Translations under genes and position numbers: made by a program | NCBI RefSeq assembly: GCF_019931195.1 | Contig: NZ_JAIOUO010000002.1 | Location: 930,001-994,000 of the forward strand | DNA: 64,000 nt | Origin: Marinobacter sp. F4216 | Lineage (GTDB): Bacteria > Pseudomonadota > Gammaproteobacteria > Pseudomonadales > Oleiphilaceae | Reading direction: 5' to 3' | Notes under the pieces: generated by a model | Told to the model about the DNA's origin: nothing | What the model saw: the letters and a program-made list of their open reading frames with translations, nothing else | The model's database searches: none | Shown here: in pieces, positions 27,599-35,587 of the stretch | How the letters are laid out: every line of letters starts with the position of its first letter | Numbering within the stretch: position 1 is the first letter of the stretch

Positions 27599-28975
27599 TT
27601 ACGCCAGGAAAATCGACTTTACGTTGACGAATTCCTTCATACCAAAGCCACCGTGTTCACGTCCGTACCCGGAATCCTTGACCCCACCAAAGGGCATATT
27701 TGGATCAGCCGCACCAAACGAATTGATGCGGATCATGCCCGTGTCGAAGTAATCACGGGCCAGCTTCAAGGCATGTTCCTCGTCCCTTGAAAAGATTCCA
27801 CCGCCCAGTCCATAGCGGCTTTCATTTGCCAGCCGCATGGCGTCCTCGTCATCCCTGGCGCGGATGATCGACGCGACGGGGCCGAAGATTTCATCGTCGT
27901 AGGCGGGCATTCCGGGCTTGAGGTCTGCCAGCACCGTGGAGGGATAGTAGGCACCCGTTTGGTCGGGCACTTTGCCACCGCAGAGGATTTTGGCACCCTT
28001 GGCGACGCTGGCGTCCACCTGCTCCTTGACGGTGTCGAACTGCGCCTGGCTCGAAAGCGGGCCAAGCTGGGTATTGTCATCGCTGGGGTCGCCCATGTTG
28101 ATGTCCTGCATTTGCGCGACGAAAGCCTCGACAAAGGCGTCATAGACCTTGTCGGTCACGATGAACCGCTTGGCGGAAACGCAGGTCTCTCCGTTGTTAT
28201 AAAGTCGGCCCATAACCGAAAATTTCACGGCGGTTTCAATATCGGCATCCTGAAGCACCAGGTAAGCGTCATTCGACCCCAGTTCAAGCACGGTCTTTTT
28301 CAGTGCTTTGGCGGCCACAGCGCCGACGTGTCGCCCTGCCCCGTCGCTGCCGGTCAGCGTGACACCACGGACCATAGGGTGGGCTATCAGCTTGTCGCTG
28401 GTGTCGTGATCGATCACCAAAACCTGGAACAGGTCCTCGGGCAAGCCGGCCTCAATGCACAATTCACGCAAACGAAGACCGGACCCCGTGCAGATACTGG
28501 CGTGCTTCAGAATGCAGCCGTTACCTGCCATCAGATTGGATGCCAGCACACGAACCGGCTGGTAGATCGGAAAGTTCCAGGGTTGGATTGAATAGATGAC
28601 GCCGATGGGCTGATAACTGACAACGCCGCGTTTACCGTTGAGCCCCTGCTCACGCTCCTCTTCGGCTAGCGCGTCGGGGCCGTTTTCAGCGGTGTAATCA
28701 AAGATCGCTGCACAGAGTTCGACTTCAACGTATCCGTCCTTCAGGAGCTTGCCGGTTTCGTTGGTCATCAAGGCGGCCAATTCATCGGCGTTGTCGCGCA
28801 ATTTTTGGCCGATCTTCCTGAGATAGGGGGCCCGTTCATGATGAGTCAGTTCGCGCCATTGCAGAAACGCCGTATGGCAGGATTCAAGCCGATCTGTCGC
28901 TTGCTTTTCGGTCATGACGTCGTAGGTATGGACTTCTTTTTCCGTCGCGGGATTAATGGTAGTGATTGTCGCCAT
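27599..28975 (-). CDS. NAD(P)-dependent aldehyde dehydrogenase, succinate-semialdehyde dehydrogenase type
   Basis: This is a 458-residue aldehyde dehydrogenase. The cofactor loop is [13 protein letters not shown], the general-base glutamate is in [12 protein letters not shown] (more often ELGGSDP) and the catalytic cysteine is in [12 protein letters not shown]. The overall similarity is to the short SSADH class (NAD-dependent succinate-semialdehyde dehydrogenase), giving succinate from the semialdehyde; a broader aldehyde-detoxifying role is possible. The ATG at 28975 is preceded by GAGAGGGG. A 33-aa reading frame overlaps its start, and a stress-type promoter motif lies at 29130-29160. Confidence 0.85.
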   Translation of the reverse strand: MATITTINPATEKEVHTYDVMTEKQATDRLESCHTAFLQWRELTHHERAPYLRKIGQKLRDNADELAALMTNETGKLLKDGYVEVELCAAIFDYTAENGPDALAEEEREQGLNGKRGVVSYQPIGVIYSIQPWNFPIYQPVRVLASNLMAGNGCILKHASICTGSGLRLRELCIEAGLPEDLFQVLVIDHDTSDKLIAHPMVRGVTLTGSDGAGRHVGAVAAKALKKTVLELGSNDAYLVLQDADIETAVKFSVMGRLYNNGETCVSAKRFIVTDKVYDAFVEAFVAQMQDINMGDPSDDNTQLGPLSSQAQFDTVKEQVDASVAKGAKILCGGKVPDQTGAYYPSTVLADLKPGMPAYDDEIFGPVASIIRARDDEDAMRLANESRYGLGGGIFSRDEEHALKLARDYFDTGMIRINSFGAADPNMPFGGVKDSGYGREHGGFGMKEFVNVKSIFLA

Positions 28976-29054
28976 TGATGGCCCCTCTCTCGACGGGCGC
29001 TTTCTCAACGCCTTCCTTTTGGTTTGCGCTCTGGTTGCCTTGATTCTCGTTCAT
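28953..29054 (-). CDS. Possible 33-aa leader peptide overlapping the aldehyde dehydrogenase start
   Basis: An ATG at 29054 with GGAGAG upstream opens a 33-codon frame that ends 23 bases inside the aldehyde dehydrogenase gene. The peptide is Asn/Gln/Glu-rich (MNENQGNQSANQKEG) and soluble. The overlap would allow translational coupling. Nothing else supports it, so it could be chance. Confidence 0.4.
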   Translation of the reverse strand: MNENQGNQSANQKEGVEKAPVERGAINGDNHYH

Positions 29055-29129
29055 TGCTTGCTCTCCGGAGGATTGCTTTGTACGTTCTTCTCGCTCTGCC
29101 CCACTGCGCTAAAGGTCAGCCTTCGAGGT

Positions 29130-29160
29130 TAGGCAAAGTCTTTCTTTCCAGTCGGTACGC
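29130..29160 (-). promoter_or_regulatory. Stress-island promoter motif, copy 1
   Basis: On the minus strand GCGTACCGAC (29151-29160) is followed, with an 18-base spacer, by GCCTAA. It reads toward the aldehyde dehydrogenase and SDR genes. Confidence 0.45.
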
Positions 29161-29329
29161 TATCGAACACAGTCAGGGCAAAGTTTTGACAGTGAAAACG
29201 ACGGCCTGAGCTATAGAGAAAAGGCATATATGTCACGTCACAAACATATTTGTATTCGCTTCTAGCTCACAAACCGCATTAATGGGGTGTCGGCGAAAAT
29301 AGCGGTCAGTCGTTCAAAGCAATGGGGTT

Positions 29330-29657
29330 GCCTGTTGCCTGCCGGTGGCTGTTTTGTCACTCGACCGTTTGCATGGCAACGAACTTAATATTGCCTAGGA
29401 ACTGATTGCCAATATGCTTGGCGTCAGGCGTCAGGCGTCAGGCGTCAGGCGTCAGGCGTCAGGCGTCAGGCGTCAGGCGTCAGGCGTCAGGCGTGACTGA
29501 AGCCGCAGGCAGACTGCAGAGATCGGGTATTATCCAGTGCAGGCGCAGCCACATTGCCGCAGTTGATCACGCCGAGCTCGAAACACTGTGCTGCGAGTGC
29601 TACGCCGTTGTTAAACGTGAAGCGGACCGGCTTGGGTCTATCTCGGTCAAACCCTAA
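29330..29657 (+). pseudogene. Decayed Crp/Fnr-family gene, C-terminal HTH part
   Basis: This region aligns by eye with the C-terminal part of the intact Crp/Fnr gene at 39472-40191: LIANMLGV, then VTEAAGRLQRSGIIQ, and CCECYAVVKRE near the end. A TAG at 29396-29398 replaces the CAG codon of the intact copy. The codons between LGV and VTEAAG are replaced by ten GCGTCAG heptamers, which leave the two halves out of frame by one base. No N-terminal cyclic-nucleotide-binding half is visible upstream. It is therefore a dead, partial paralogue. Confidence 0.75.
29421..29490 (+). repeat. Ten perfect tandem copies of the heptamer GCGTCAG
   Basis: Seventy bases consist of ten exact GCGTCAG units, ending in a variant GCGTGAC. 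The tract lies inside the decayed Crp/Fnr gene. Because seven is not divisible by three, unit gain or loss changes the frame; nine or twelve units would join the flanking halves. Confidence 0.95.
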
Positions 29658-29689
29658 GCCACCGGGATTTTTCGACAATCCCCGAACCA

Positions 29690-29851
29690 CTAGCCATCTG
29701 TTTTATCTTCGATGGCATCGCCCGTATCTTCGACCGAATCATCAATTTCTTCGCCAGCTTCCTCTAGAGGCCCCTGCTGTTCACAAGCAGACAGCGTGAT
29801 TGTGAGACCACCCACAAACAAGACGGCCAACATGGTTTTGTAAATGTTCAT
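29690..29851 (-). CDS. Small acidic lipoprotein (53 aa)
   Basis: ATG at 29851 with AGGAAAAG just upstream opens a 53-codon gene. It has a hydrophobic signal ending in lipobox LSAC, followed by a strongly acidic tail containing EEAGEEIDDSVEDTGDAIED. This resembles small entericidin-like envelope lipoproteins in size and layout, but I do not assign a family. It lies 79 bases downstream of a PRC-barrel gene in the same direction and could share its transcript. Confidence 0.7.
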   Translation of the reverse strand: MNIYKTMLAVLFVGGLTITLSACEQQGPLEEAGEEIDDSVEDTGDAIEDKTDG

Positions 29852-29929
29852 AGTTCTTTTCCTTTCTGATGAAGTTGGAGGCGATCATGTCACCTTTGCC
29901 AGCCCCTCCCTTTTAGTGGGTGCGGGCTG

Positions 29930-30481
29930 TTACTTCTGCTTTTCGTAATCAGGCGCAGACTCCAGTTCCTCTCGGGTCTGGTCAATCCTCAGTTGCTGCT
30001 CATCAGCAGCACCTGACTTGGTTACCTTGTCCCAGCTAATGGCGACATTCTTTTCACCCATAGCCAGGAAACCACCGACGCCAACAACGACAGCGACGAT
30101 TTGACCCTCCTGGTCAATAAGCAGGTCGTTCACCGACCCCACTTTCTCATCACGGGCGGTTTTTACGTCAGTACCAATCAGTTTGCTCGCGCGTGTTCCA
30201 TTAGTCGGGATGGAAGTCATATAGCCCCGGTTTTCCATTCCTGGCTGGTCGCCCGACTTTTGATCAGTTAGCCCGGCAGCCCCACCAGTATTGTATTTGG
30301 ACTTGGTGACGGTCTTGCCTTGCTCAATATCCTGCGTTTCGGGTGCAGCGTCCTGTCCCATGCTCTGCTCTCCCAGATCAGGGGTCTCGCTACCGCCCTG
30401 CGTCGCGAGTAAAACACCCGAACCCAAAGTTATGGCCGGCGTGATCAGTGCATAAAATGCGAGTGTGTGTAACTTTTTCAT
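29930..30481 (-). CDS. Exported PRC-barrel domain protein (paralogue 1)
   Basis: This is a 183-residue protein with a signal peptide (cleavage near SGVLLATQGG), a low-complexity Gln/Glu/Asp-rich linker and a C-terminal PRC-barrel (about residues 90-165). The barrel includes ASKLIGTDVKTARDEKVGS and VVGVGGFLAMGEKNVAISWD. PRC-barrels in envelope proteins are linked to osmotic or acid stress, but the activity is unknown. Two close paralogues lie at 38393 and 46638. The leader (AGGAGAATCCTATG) and further upstream bases are conserved with the copy at 38393, so the whole transcription unit was duplicated. Confidence 0.85.
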   Translation of the reverse strand: MKKLHTLAFYALITPAITLGSGVLLATQGGSETPDLGEQSMGQDAAPETQDIEQGKTVTKSKYNTGGAAGLTDQKSGDQPGMENRGYMTSIPTNGTRASKLIGTDVKTARDEKVGSVNDLLIDQEGQIVAVVVGVGGFLAMGEKNVAISWDKVTKSGAADEQQLRIDQTREELESAPDYEKQK

Positions 30482-30607
30482 AGGATTCTCCTGGAATCAC
30501 ATGTGCATGTCGGGCGGGATGCCCTTGTTAGCCGCCTCATCAGGGCGTCCTTCTCAGGGAAGGAGACTGTGATACCACGGCATATCAACGTCAGGTGAAG
30601 GTCTAAC

Positions 30608-30638
30608 TTACTCGAAGGGGAGTGAATAGTCGGTTCGC
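30608..30638 (-). promoter_or_regulatory. Stress-island promoter motif, copy 2 (PRC-barrel 1)
   Basis: On the minus strand GCGAACCGAC (30629-30638) is followed after GAACCG and 17 bases by GAGTAA (30608-30613). It reads toward the PRC-barrel gene. The copy before PRC paralogue 2 has the same words and spacing. Confidence 0.65.
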
Positions 30639-30772
30639 TAACGCGCTTAAGAAAAGCACGGCCTCTCAGCGAAAAGGAAGGGGGTAGTGTTTAAAGAAAT
30701 ATCAGGAACTATTAAGGTTGTGACCTGCCCCCATCTGGCATAACCATTCCTAACCCAAAAACTCCCATCATT

Positions 30773-30920
30773 GAGTTGGATGACGAATTTTGCACTTTGT
30801 GTGGAAACTGAAATCGGATCGCTGTTGTAGAGCTTGCTTTAGGTTTGTTGAGCGTTTTGCGTGGAAATTAGCCGCTAACTAGTTGATTTATCGTTAGCAG
30901 GTTTCGTGCTTCATGTGGAC
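30773..30920 (+). repeat. Dispersed repeat, copy A
   Basis: Three sub-units beginning at 30792 (GCACTTTGTGTGGAAA), 30852 (GCGTTTTGCGTGGAAA) and 30906 (GTGCTTCATGTGGAC) are spaced 60 and 54 bases. Copy B at 52518 has the same three sub-units at almost the same spacing, and the preceding GAGTTGGA also matches. It contains no reading frame. An inverted pair GCTAAC...GTTAGC lies between sub-units two and three. Confidence 0.7.
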
Positions 30921-30979
30921 GACAAACACCGCGCATAAATCAAATACTGTGCTGAATCATGATCGCTCACCACTTGTTG

Positions 30980-32137
30980 CTACGTTTCGTGGTACTCGTT
31001 ACCGAGTGCGTGGGTCAGGCTGGCCTTAATTTCACGCCAGATAGCCACGAAAAACGCGGTCAGCGGCACCGCCAGCACCATGCCGGTGATACCCCCCAGA
31101 ACAGTGCCCCAAAAGAACAGGGAAATGATAACCAATGCCGGGTGAAGGCCGGAACGGTTGGCCATGATTCTGGGTGTCAGCAACCAGCTTTCGATCACCT
31201 GAACCACGGCGAAAATGATCACGGCCGGAACCAGCAGTTCAGCTCCCCCGTCTGGCTGCAGATAGGCTATTGGCAGTACCACCAGCAGACCAATCAGGGA
31301 GCCCAGGAAAGGCACGATATTTAAAAAGCCCAGTGCCAGCCCGACAAGTACCCCGTATTCCAGCCCTATCGACGCAAAGCCCAGTGCATAAAGAATTCCC
31401 ATGCATAGAGCGATCAGCAGCTGCCCTTGAAAAAAGGCGGTGACGTATTCCAAGAATACATCGGAAAAGTACATGACCTTCTGCTGGGTAGGCTCACGAA
31501 ATATAGACAGAATCTCGTTCGCCTGACCTCGCAGGAGATCACCGGAAAGCAGGGTAAAAAACAGAAAAAGCGGGACGAAGCTGAGCCCGGCGAGAAGCCC
31601 AAGATAGGACATGATGGTCTCGCCAGGTGCCTCAATGACAGGCTTCTTGCTCTCTTCTTCACTGCTTTGCATGGTATCGGATACCATGGACGTTAGTTCA
31701 GGAAAATAAATCGAAAAATGTTCTTCCCAGCCTGCCAGTGTCTGGGGCACTAGAGTCATCAATTCAACCAACTGGCTGATCAGGGTTGGCAGCAGAATCA
31801 GCACCAGGGCGCCAATTCCACCAAAAAAAACAAGCATCAACGACAGAACCGCAAGCAGATGTGGGAAATGGCAGCGCCTCTCGAGAAAATCAACAACCGG
31901 GTAAAGCACCAGAGCCAGGATGCCTGACAGGCAAAGTGATAGAACCAGGTTATCGAAAGCGCCAACGATCCAGCCGAACGCCCACAACACAAACCCGAGA
32001 AGCGCCGTCAGGACAACCAGGGATAGCAGCACTGCTGTACAGCGAAACAGGCGCAGTTCGACGGCATTGAACAGACGGTTGTGCAAAAATGCCTGGCTGC
32101 GCTGAGGCGCTCTCGGCCCTTGCCCGGATCTAGCCAT
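30980..32137 (-). CDS. AI-2E family transporter (PerM/YhhQ-like permease)
   Basis: This 385-residue inner-membrane protein has about eight TM helices and the AI-2E transporter family (PF01594) pattern. The early helices are followed by a large hydrophilic section (about 150-190), then LEYGVLVGLALGFLNIVPFLG and IIFAVVQVIESWLLTPRI. Members export diverse small molecules or ions; only some handle AI-2. It is the only gene on its transcript that I can see. The ATG at 32137 has no strong ribosome site. Confidence 0.85.
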   Translation of the reverse strand: MARSGQGPRAPQRSQAFLHNRLFNAVELRLFRCTAVLLSLVVLTALLGFVLWAFGWIVGAFDNLVLSLCLSGILALVLYPVVDFLERRCHFPHLLAVLSLMLVFFGGIGALVLILLPTLISQLVELMTLVPQTLAGWEEHFSIYFPELTSMVSDTMQSSEEESKKPVIEAPGETIMSYLGLLAGLSFVPLFLFFTLLSGDLLRGQANEILSIFREPTQQKVMYFSDVFLEYVTAFFQGQLLIALCMGILYALGFASIGLEYGVLVGLALGFLNIVPFLGSLIGLLVVLPIAYLQPDGGAELLVPAVIIFAVVQVIESWLLTPRIMANRSGLHPALVIISLFFWGTVLGGITGMVLAVPLTAFFVAIWREIKASLTHALGNEYHET

Positions 32138-32154
32138 GGCATGTGTCGGTTTTG

Positions 32155-32337
32155 CTAGTCATTGATCTTTCCCAACACACTACCATCCTTTTCTCCCGGC
32201 TCTCCCGGCTCTCCCGGCTCTTCGCTGTTTTCCCGGCGATTTTCCGCGTCAGGCTTATCTGTCACCGGCCGGTCCTGGGCAACCTTTTCACTGCCCTGCT
32301 CTTGGCTCTTACTACTCTCATTCGGTTTCCTGTTCAT
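32155..32337 (-). CDS. Small hydrophilic protein with GEP repeats (60 aa)
   Basis: This is a 60-residue, highly charged protein, probably disordered, containing EEPGEPGEPGEKDG encoded by three tandem copies of a nine-base unit. GGAG eight bases before the ATG supports it, and a promoter motif (copy 3) lies 75-105 bases upstream. I recognise no family. The stop is 17 bases before the AI-2E gene start, in the same direction, so they may be cotranscribed. Confidence 0.6.
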   Translation of the reverse strand: MNRKPNESSKSQEQGSEKVAQDRPVTDKPDAENRRENSEEPGEPGEPGEKDGSVLGKIND

Positions 32338-32654
32338 GCACTGATCTCCAGATGAAAGTTCTGTTTCCGACGCCCACTCTGGGAGTGCTCTTTCAGCGTG
32401 ACCATTTCACGCTAATCCACTCTCGGCGTCAGGTCGGTACGCTGCCTAACACAAAGCAACTAATCGCGGAAAAGCGGATCTGCGGGCGCTGGCGAACCGA
32501 CACAGCGCCGGACTTCACCCAGGCTGGAGTGGCATTTCGCAAAAGGGAAACGATTGTCCAGTGGATAGCGGCGCTGGCAGCACCCTGAGGGAATTACCAG
32601 ACCCCACCTACGCTACTGATTGGTAGGCGGAGTCTGTTGGGCAGTCACGAGGTA
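32338..32654. other. 317-base gap
   Basis: It contains promoter motif copy 3, and at 32590-32640 an imperfect stem (CAGAC-CCCACCTAC against GTAGGCGG-AGTCTG) that could end the csbD transcript, though without a T-run. An isolated plus-strand GCGAACCGAC at 32492 has no gene after it. A 78-codon frame at 32352 has no ribosome site or family features. Confidence 0.5.
32412..32442 (-). promoter_or_regulatory. Stress-island promoter motif, copy 3
   Basis: On the minus strand GCGTACCGAC (32433-32442) is followed after 17 bases by GATTAG (32412-32417). It reads toward the 60-aa protein gene and the AI-2E permease gene. Confidence 0.55.
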
Positions 32655-32858
32655 TCAGCGCCGGCTGGCCTCTTCGAATTCCTTGACCTGCTTGTCGGCT
32701 TCGTCCCTGGTTACGCCGTAGGCTTGCTGGATTTCGCCCGCCAGTTGGTCACGGCGGCCGCCAATTTCATCGAGCCGATCATCGGTCAGTTTCCCCCACT
32801 GTTCTTTCACTTTGCCTCTGAGTTCTTTCCAGTTGCCTTCAATGGTGTCCTTGTTCAT
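32655..32858 (-). CDS. CsbD-family stress protein (copy 1)
   Basis: This 67-residue CsbD-like protein has the diagnostic start MNKDTIEGNWKELRGKVKEQ and the WGKLTDDRLDEI segment. CsbD proteins are small, helical, abundant in general stress and of unknown activity. A very similar copy is at 51569, with nearly the same N-terminal half. An AGGAGGAAC ribosome site precedes it. Confidence 0.92.
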   Translation of the reverse strand: MNKDTIEGNWKELRGKVKEQWGKLTDDRLDEIGGRRDQLAGEIQQAYGVTRDEADKQVKEFEEASRR

Positions 32859-33139
32859 TTGTTCCTCCTGCGACCTATTCGGCCAGAGATCATGGTTTAG
32901 TTAAACGGAATTGCGCACGACTAAGAGCTGCGCAAATCTTCCATGTCATCGTCTGCTTATGCTGGGCTGTTGTCTGTGCGGTACCAGACCCAGCCCCTCC
33001 ATATTGATGAAATGACGGAAAGCTCCTTGCCTTTCGATCATCTGGCGCACAGATAGGCACCGCTGAAGCCGCCGAGGACGACTTCTGGAATGGTACGTCA
33101 CAGCTCAACCGTCGGTGGTTTGGTTCTGCTTACAGAGCT

Positions 33140-33595
33140 TCAGTCGAGCGTTTTACTCTGGGAGCCCATAGATCTAACCAGTCGCAGCGTCAAGAAAGTT
33201 ATCACACTGAGAACCAACGCAATTTCCAACCTACCCGTGGCTACAGATATACCGATTGCTCCGGTCAGCCAAAGGCTCGCCGCCGTTGCGGTGCCGGAAA
33301 CGTGGCTGTCACCATTGACAACATTCTTGAGAATGGCGCCGCCACCAATGAAACCGATGCCCGTAATGATGCCTTCCATAACCCGTGCTTCGGCACCCGA
33401 AGAATCCAGCACCTGAAGCCCCACCAACATATAGGCGCAGGCGGCAACCGCAACCAGGGGGAAGGTGCGCAGCCCCGCGGAGCGTTCATGCCTTTCGCGA
33501 TCCCAGCCAATTGGCAGCGCCAGAATGTAAGCGTAGAGCAGGTCACGTATGTGGAAGGCAACGATGTTCCAGTCCAAATCAGGTATCAGCTCCAT
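33140..33595 (-). CDS. MgtC/SapB-family membrane protein
   Basis: From 33595 this is a 151-residue protein with four or five TM helices and the MgtC/SapB pattern, including IGWDRERHERSAGLRTFPLV and GIGFIGGGAILK. MgtC-type proteins are associated with low-magnesium growth and membrane-potential or ATP-synthase control; this one lacks the C-terminal soluble domain of pathogen MgtC. The ATG at 33595 has AGGAG nine bases upstream and is preferred to the longer start at 33682. Confidence 0.85.
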   Translation of the reverse strand: MELIPDLDWNIVAFHIRDLLYAYILALPIGWDRERHERSAGLRTFPLVAVAACAYMLVGLQVLDSSGAEARVMEGIITGIGFIGGGAILKNVVNGDSHVSGTATAASLWLTGAIGISVATGRLEIALVLSVITFLTLRLVRSMGSQSKTLD

Positions 33596-33776
33596 GTATT
33601 TCTGCTCCTGAGTATCAAGATGAGTAGCAAACGATCTGACCGGCTCAACCATCGAACCGGAAAGCCGAATGTTTCCCGCCATTGGATTTCCTCCGCCGGG
33701 CGAGAGTGATCAGCAGGGTTGCTGGCGTAATACAGGCGGTCGCAGTGGGCAAAATCCACAGGCCATTCCTGATGAC

Positions 33777-34285
33777 TTATTTAACGACTGAATCGGCTTC
33801 CTGCTTCAGCCCCTGACGGTCTCTGGCAAGCATTCCGCTGGCGTTTGCCAACGCGAGCACCATGTCCTCCTGAAAATCGACCTCTGTGATTACCGAAAAA
33901 GCCTGGCGATCCTTCGCCACTTCTCGAACCTGGTGAAGCACCTGAATCAGATGCCGGGCGACTCCGGATCTCGGGAAGCCGGGATTCGCAGGCGCTCTAC
34001 ATGAACCATAACCTCGTGTGCCGTCGCGGTATCCCAACGCTCCTGAAGGGCAAAGGTCCCCACGTCCACCAGTTGGCTTACGGCAAGCGCAATGACAACC
34101 GCCATCACCGTGCTTACGAATGGTGCCAGTGCCTGGTCATCGGTTGGCATCCAGACCAGGATGACCAGTGCCGCCAATCCAAGCGTCACCCCTACCGCCA
34201 TGGCCACGCTCATTGAAATTGTGATCTCCACCAACCTCAGTGCAGCGAGGGGCGGGCCAGGCCTTCGACGGCTCGTGGTTGCCAT
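33777..34285 (-). pseudogene. Membrane protein gene split by a frameshift
   Basis: An ATG at 34285 with a strong GGAGG site starts a 112-codon frame with two TM helices (about residues 20-70) and ends at 33947 after RLRIPASRDPE. An overlapping frame continues from about 33970 to 33777 as SGVARHLIQVLHQVREVAKD...EADSVVK, which reads like the natural cytoplasmic tail. A one-base change near 33960-33990 would join them into a protein of about 165 residues. Two coupled genes are possible but less likely. I recognise no family. Confidence 0.5.
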
Positions 34286-34352
34286 GCTTTCACCTCCATT
34301 CGCGTCAGAGCGGAGTGTGTTTGGTTCAGGTTCGCCCAGCGGCGATGGTTGC

Positions 34353-34362
34353 GTCGGTACGC
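34353..34362 (-). promoter_or_regulatory. Stress-island -35-like motif, copy 4
   Basis: GCGTACCGAC on the minus strand lies 68 bases before the split membrane protein gene. The -10-like nnnTA(A/G) word is not found at 17 bases, so this is only a half match. Confidence 0.35.
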
Positions 34363-34390
34363 TACCACACGAAGGACAAGCGTTGGTTAC

Positions 34391-34400
34391 CGAACAGACT
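34391..34400 (+). promoter_or_regulatory. Stress-island -35-like motif, copy 5
   Basis: CGAACAGACT lies in GTTACCGAACAGACT, almost identical to the elements before two PRC-barrel genes, and points toward the 34-aa gene at 34462. No convincing -10-like word is found at 17 bases. Confidence 0.35.
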
Positions 34401-34461
34401 GGCTCCCACCGGATTCATGAAAATAAATTGAGATCACAGCTCCACCGTACGGAGAAGCATC

Positions 34462-34566
34462 ATGGCAAAAGAAAGGAGCCCCGCACGCTCGTCCCGCAGC
34501 AAAGATCAGGTAAACGATGGCGTGCTCAGAACCAACAACATCGTCGCGAAGCTGGTTGATCTATGA
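34462..34566 (+). CDS. 34-aa basic peptide, coupled to the following hydrolase
   Basis: An ATG at 34462 with GGAG seven bases upstream opens a 34-codon gene. Its TGA (34564-34566) overlaps the hydrolase ATG (34563-34565), the usual ATGA coupling arrangement. The peptide is Arg/Ser/Lys-rich (MAKERSPARSSRSKDQ) and has no TM segment. It could be a real small protein or a translational leader. Confidence 0.6.
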   Translation: MAKERSPARSSRSKDQVNDGVLRTNNIVAKLVDL

Positions 34567-35441
34567 ACAATGTTCTTCACCCCACATCCATCTACCCGTC
34601 GGCAAAGCATCGCTATGCGGATGTGGGCGGCGTTAATTTACACTGGCTTGAGGTCGGGAATTCGGATGCCAACCCTCCGCTCATTCTCCTGCATGGTCTG
34701 AATGACTGTTACATCACGTGGAAGCAAATCACTTTTGAAATGTCGAAAGACCGTCGGGTACTGAGTCCCGACCTGCCCGGCCACGGGTACTCGGGACGTC
34801 CAGACGCTAGCTATGAACTTCAATGGTACGCCTCGATCATGGCGCAATGGCTCGATCTACTCGATATTCAGCAGGCAGACTTCGTCGGTCACTCTTTTGG
34901 TGGTGGGGTGGCGCAAATGCTGATTCGGGAGTGTCGGCACCGCATCCGCAGGCTGGCTCTTCTATCATCCGGAGGGCTCGGCCGCGAGGTGGCTATCGGA
35001 CTGCGACTGGCGTCAATTCCCTGGCTAATCGAAAAGCTTGGGCAACCCTTCATGTCGAAGGGAACCCTACTTGTGCTCTGGCACCCGGGCAATTCCTTGC
35101 GCAGAGATCACATTGCTGAATTGAGCAGAATCAATTCACAGCGCGGTTCCGCTCGCGCCTTTGCCCGGACCGTAGCCGACGTGATCAACTGGCGAGGCCA
35201 GACCCGGAATTTCTTTCAACATGCCCATGAAATTCCGGATATGCCACCCATGGGGCTGTTCTGGGGAGACCACGACAGGATTATTCCGGTCGAACACGCC
35301 CGCGCACTGGTTGAAGCGGTTGATGGCACGTTACTGAAAATCTTTAAAGGTTGTGGCCATTTTCCGCACCATGAATGCCCCCAGTCTGTGGCACTGGCCT
35401 TCCAGAGATTTTTTGACACACCCAAATCGCTTGCTGCCTGA
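34563..35441 (+). CDS. Alpha/beta-fold hydrolase
   Basis: This 292-residue protein has the alpha/beta hydrolase fold: oxyanion-hole motif LLHGLNDCYITW, nucleophile elbow VGHSFGGG, an acid in WGDHDRIIP and the catalytic His in GCGHFPHHE. It lacks a signal peptide. The substrate cannot be inferred; relatives include esterases and C-C hydrolases. It is translationally coupled to the 34-aa gene and followed by a DUF421 stub and the DUF2254 gene on the same strand. Confidence 0.85.
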   Translation: MNNVLHPTSIYPSAKHRYADVGGVNLHWLEVGNSDANPPLILLHGLNDCYITWKQITFEMSKDRRVLSPDLPGHGYSGRPDASYELQWYASIMAQWLDLLDIQQADFVGHSFGGGVAQMLIRECRHRIRRLALLSSGGLGREVAIGLRLASIPWLIEKLGQPFMSKGTLLVLWHPGNSLRRDHIAELSRINSQRGSARAFARTVADVINWRGQTRNFFQHAHEIPDMPPMGLFWGDHDRIIPVEHARALVEAVDGTLLKIFKGCGHFPHHECPQSVALAFQRFFDTPKSLAA

Positions 35442-35458
35442 CCCTGAGGAGTTTTCTA

Positions 35459-35587
35459 ATGTTTTTCAACAGCTGGGAAGAACTGATGCGGACACTCATT
35501 GTGAGCCGTGGCCGGAGCAGCGCCGGCTCGAGCCTGTTTGACGTCGATGGACGACGGCGATCCTGTGGGCGGAGTTCCCCATGCTGA
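35459..35587 (+). pseudogene. N-terminal stub of a DUF421-type (YetF-like) membrane protein
   Basis: An ATG at 35459 with GAGGAG seven bases upstream begins MFFNSWEELMRTLIVS, which I recognise as the typical start of DUF421 proteins. After about residue 16 the similarity ends and an Arg/Ser-rich tail runs to a stop at 35587 overlapping the DUF2254 start. The membrane helices and the DUF421 domain are missing, so the gene seems to have lost its body by deletion, leaving its ribosome site and first codons before DUF2254. Confidence 0.5.

Larger units (their letters stand above)
30482..30979. other. 498-base gap upstream of PRC-barrel paralogue 1
   Basis: No gene is evident. The part next to the PRC gene contains its leader, shared with the paralogue at 38.9 kb, and a promoter motif at 30608-30638. 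The distal part contains a 150-bp dispersed repeat (30773-30920). Confidence 0.6.

Noticed and set aside
29421..29490. CRISPR-like array
   Set aside because: Units are contiguous seven-base repeats without spacers and there are no cas genes.
29406..29657. 83-codon frame with VRRQASG repeats as a real protein
   Set aside because: It begins outside the ancestral frame and is explained by a decayed Crp/Fnr gene with a heptamer expansion.
32352..32588. 78-codon plus-strand frame
   Set aside because: It has no ribosome site or recognisable composition and overlaps a promoter motif of the opposite strand.
34092..34559. 155-codon plus-strand frame
   Set aside because: It is antisense to the split membrane protein gene at its 5' end and has low-complexity, unstructured composition.
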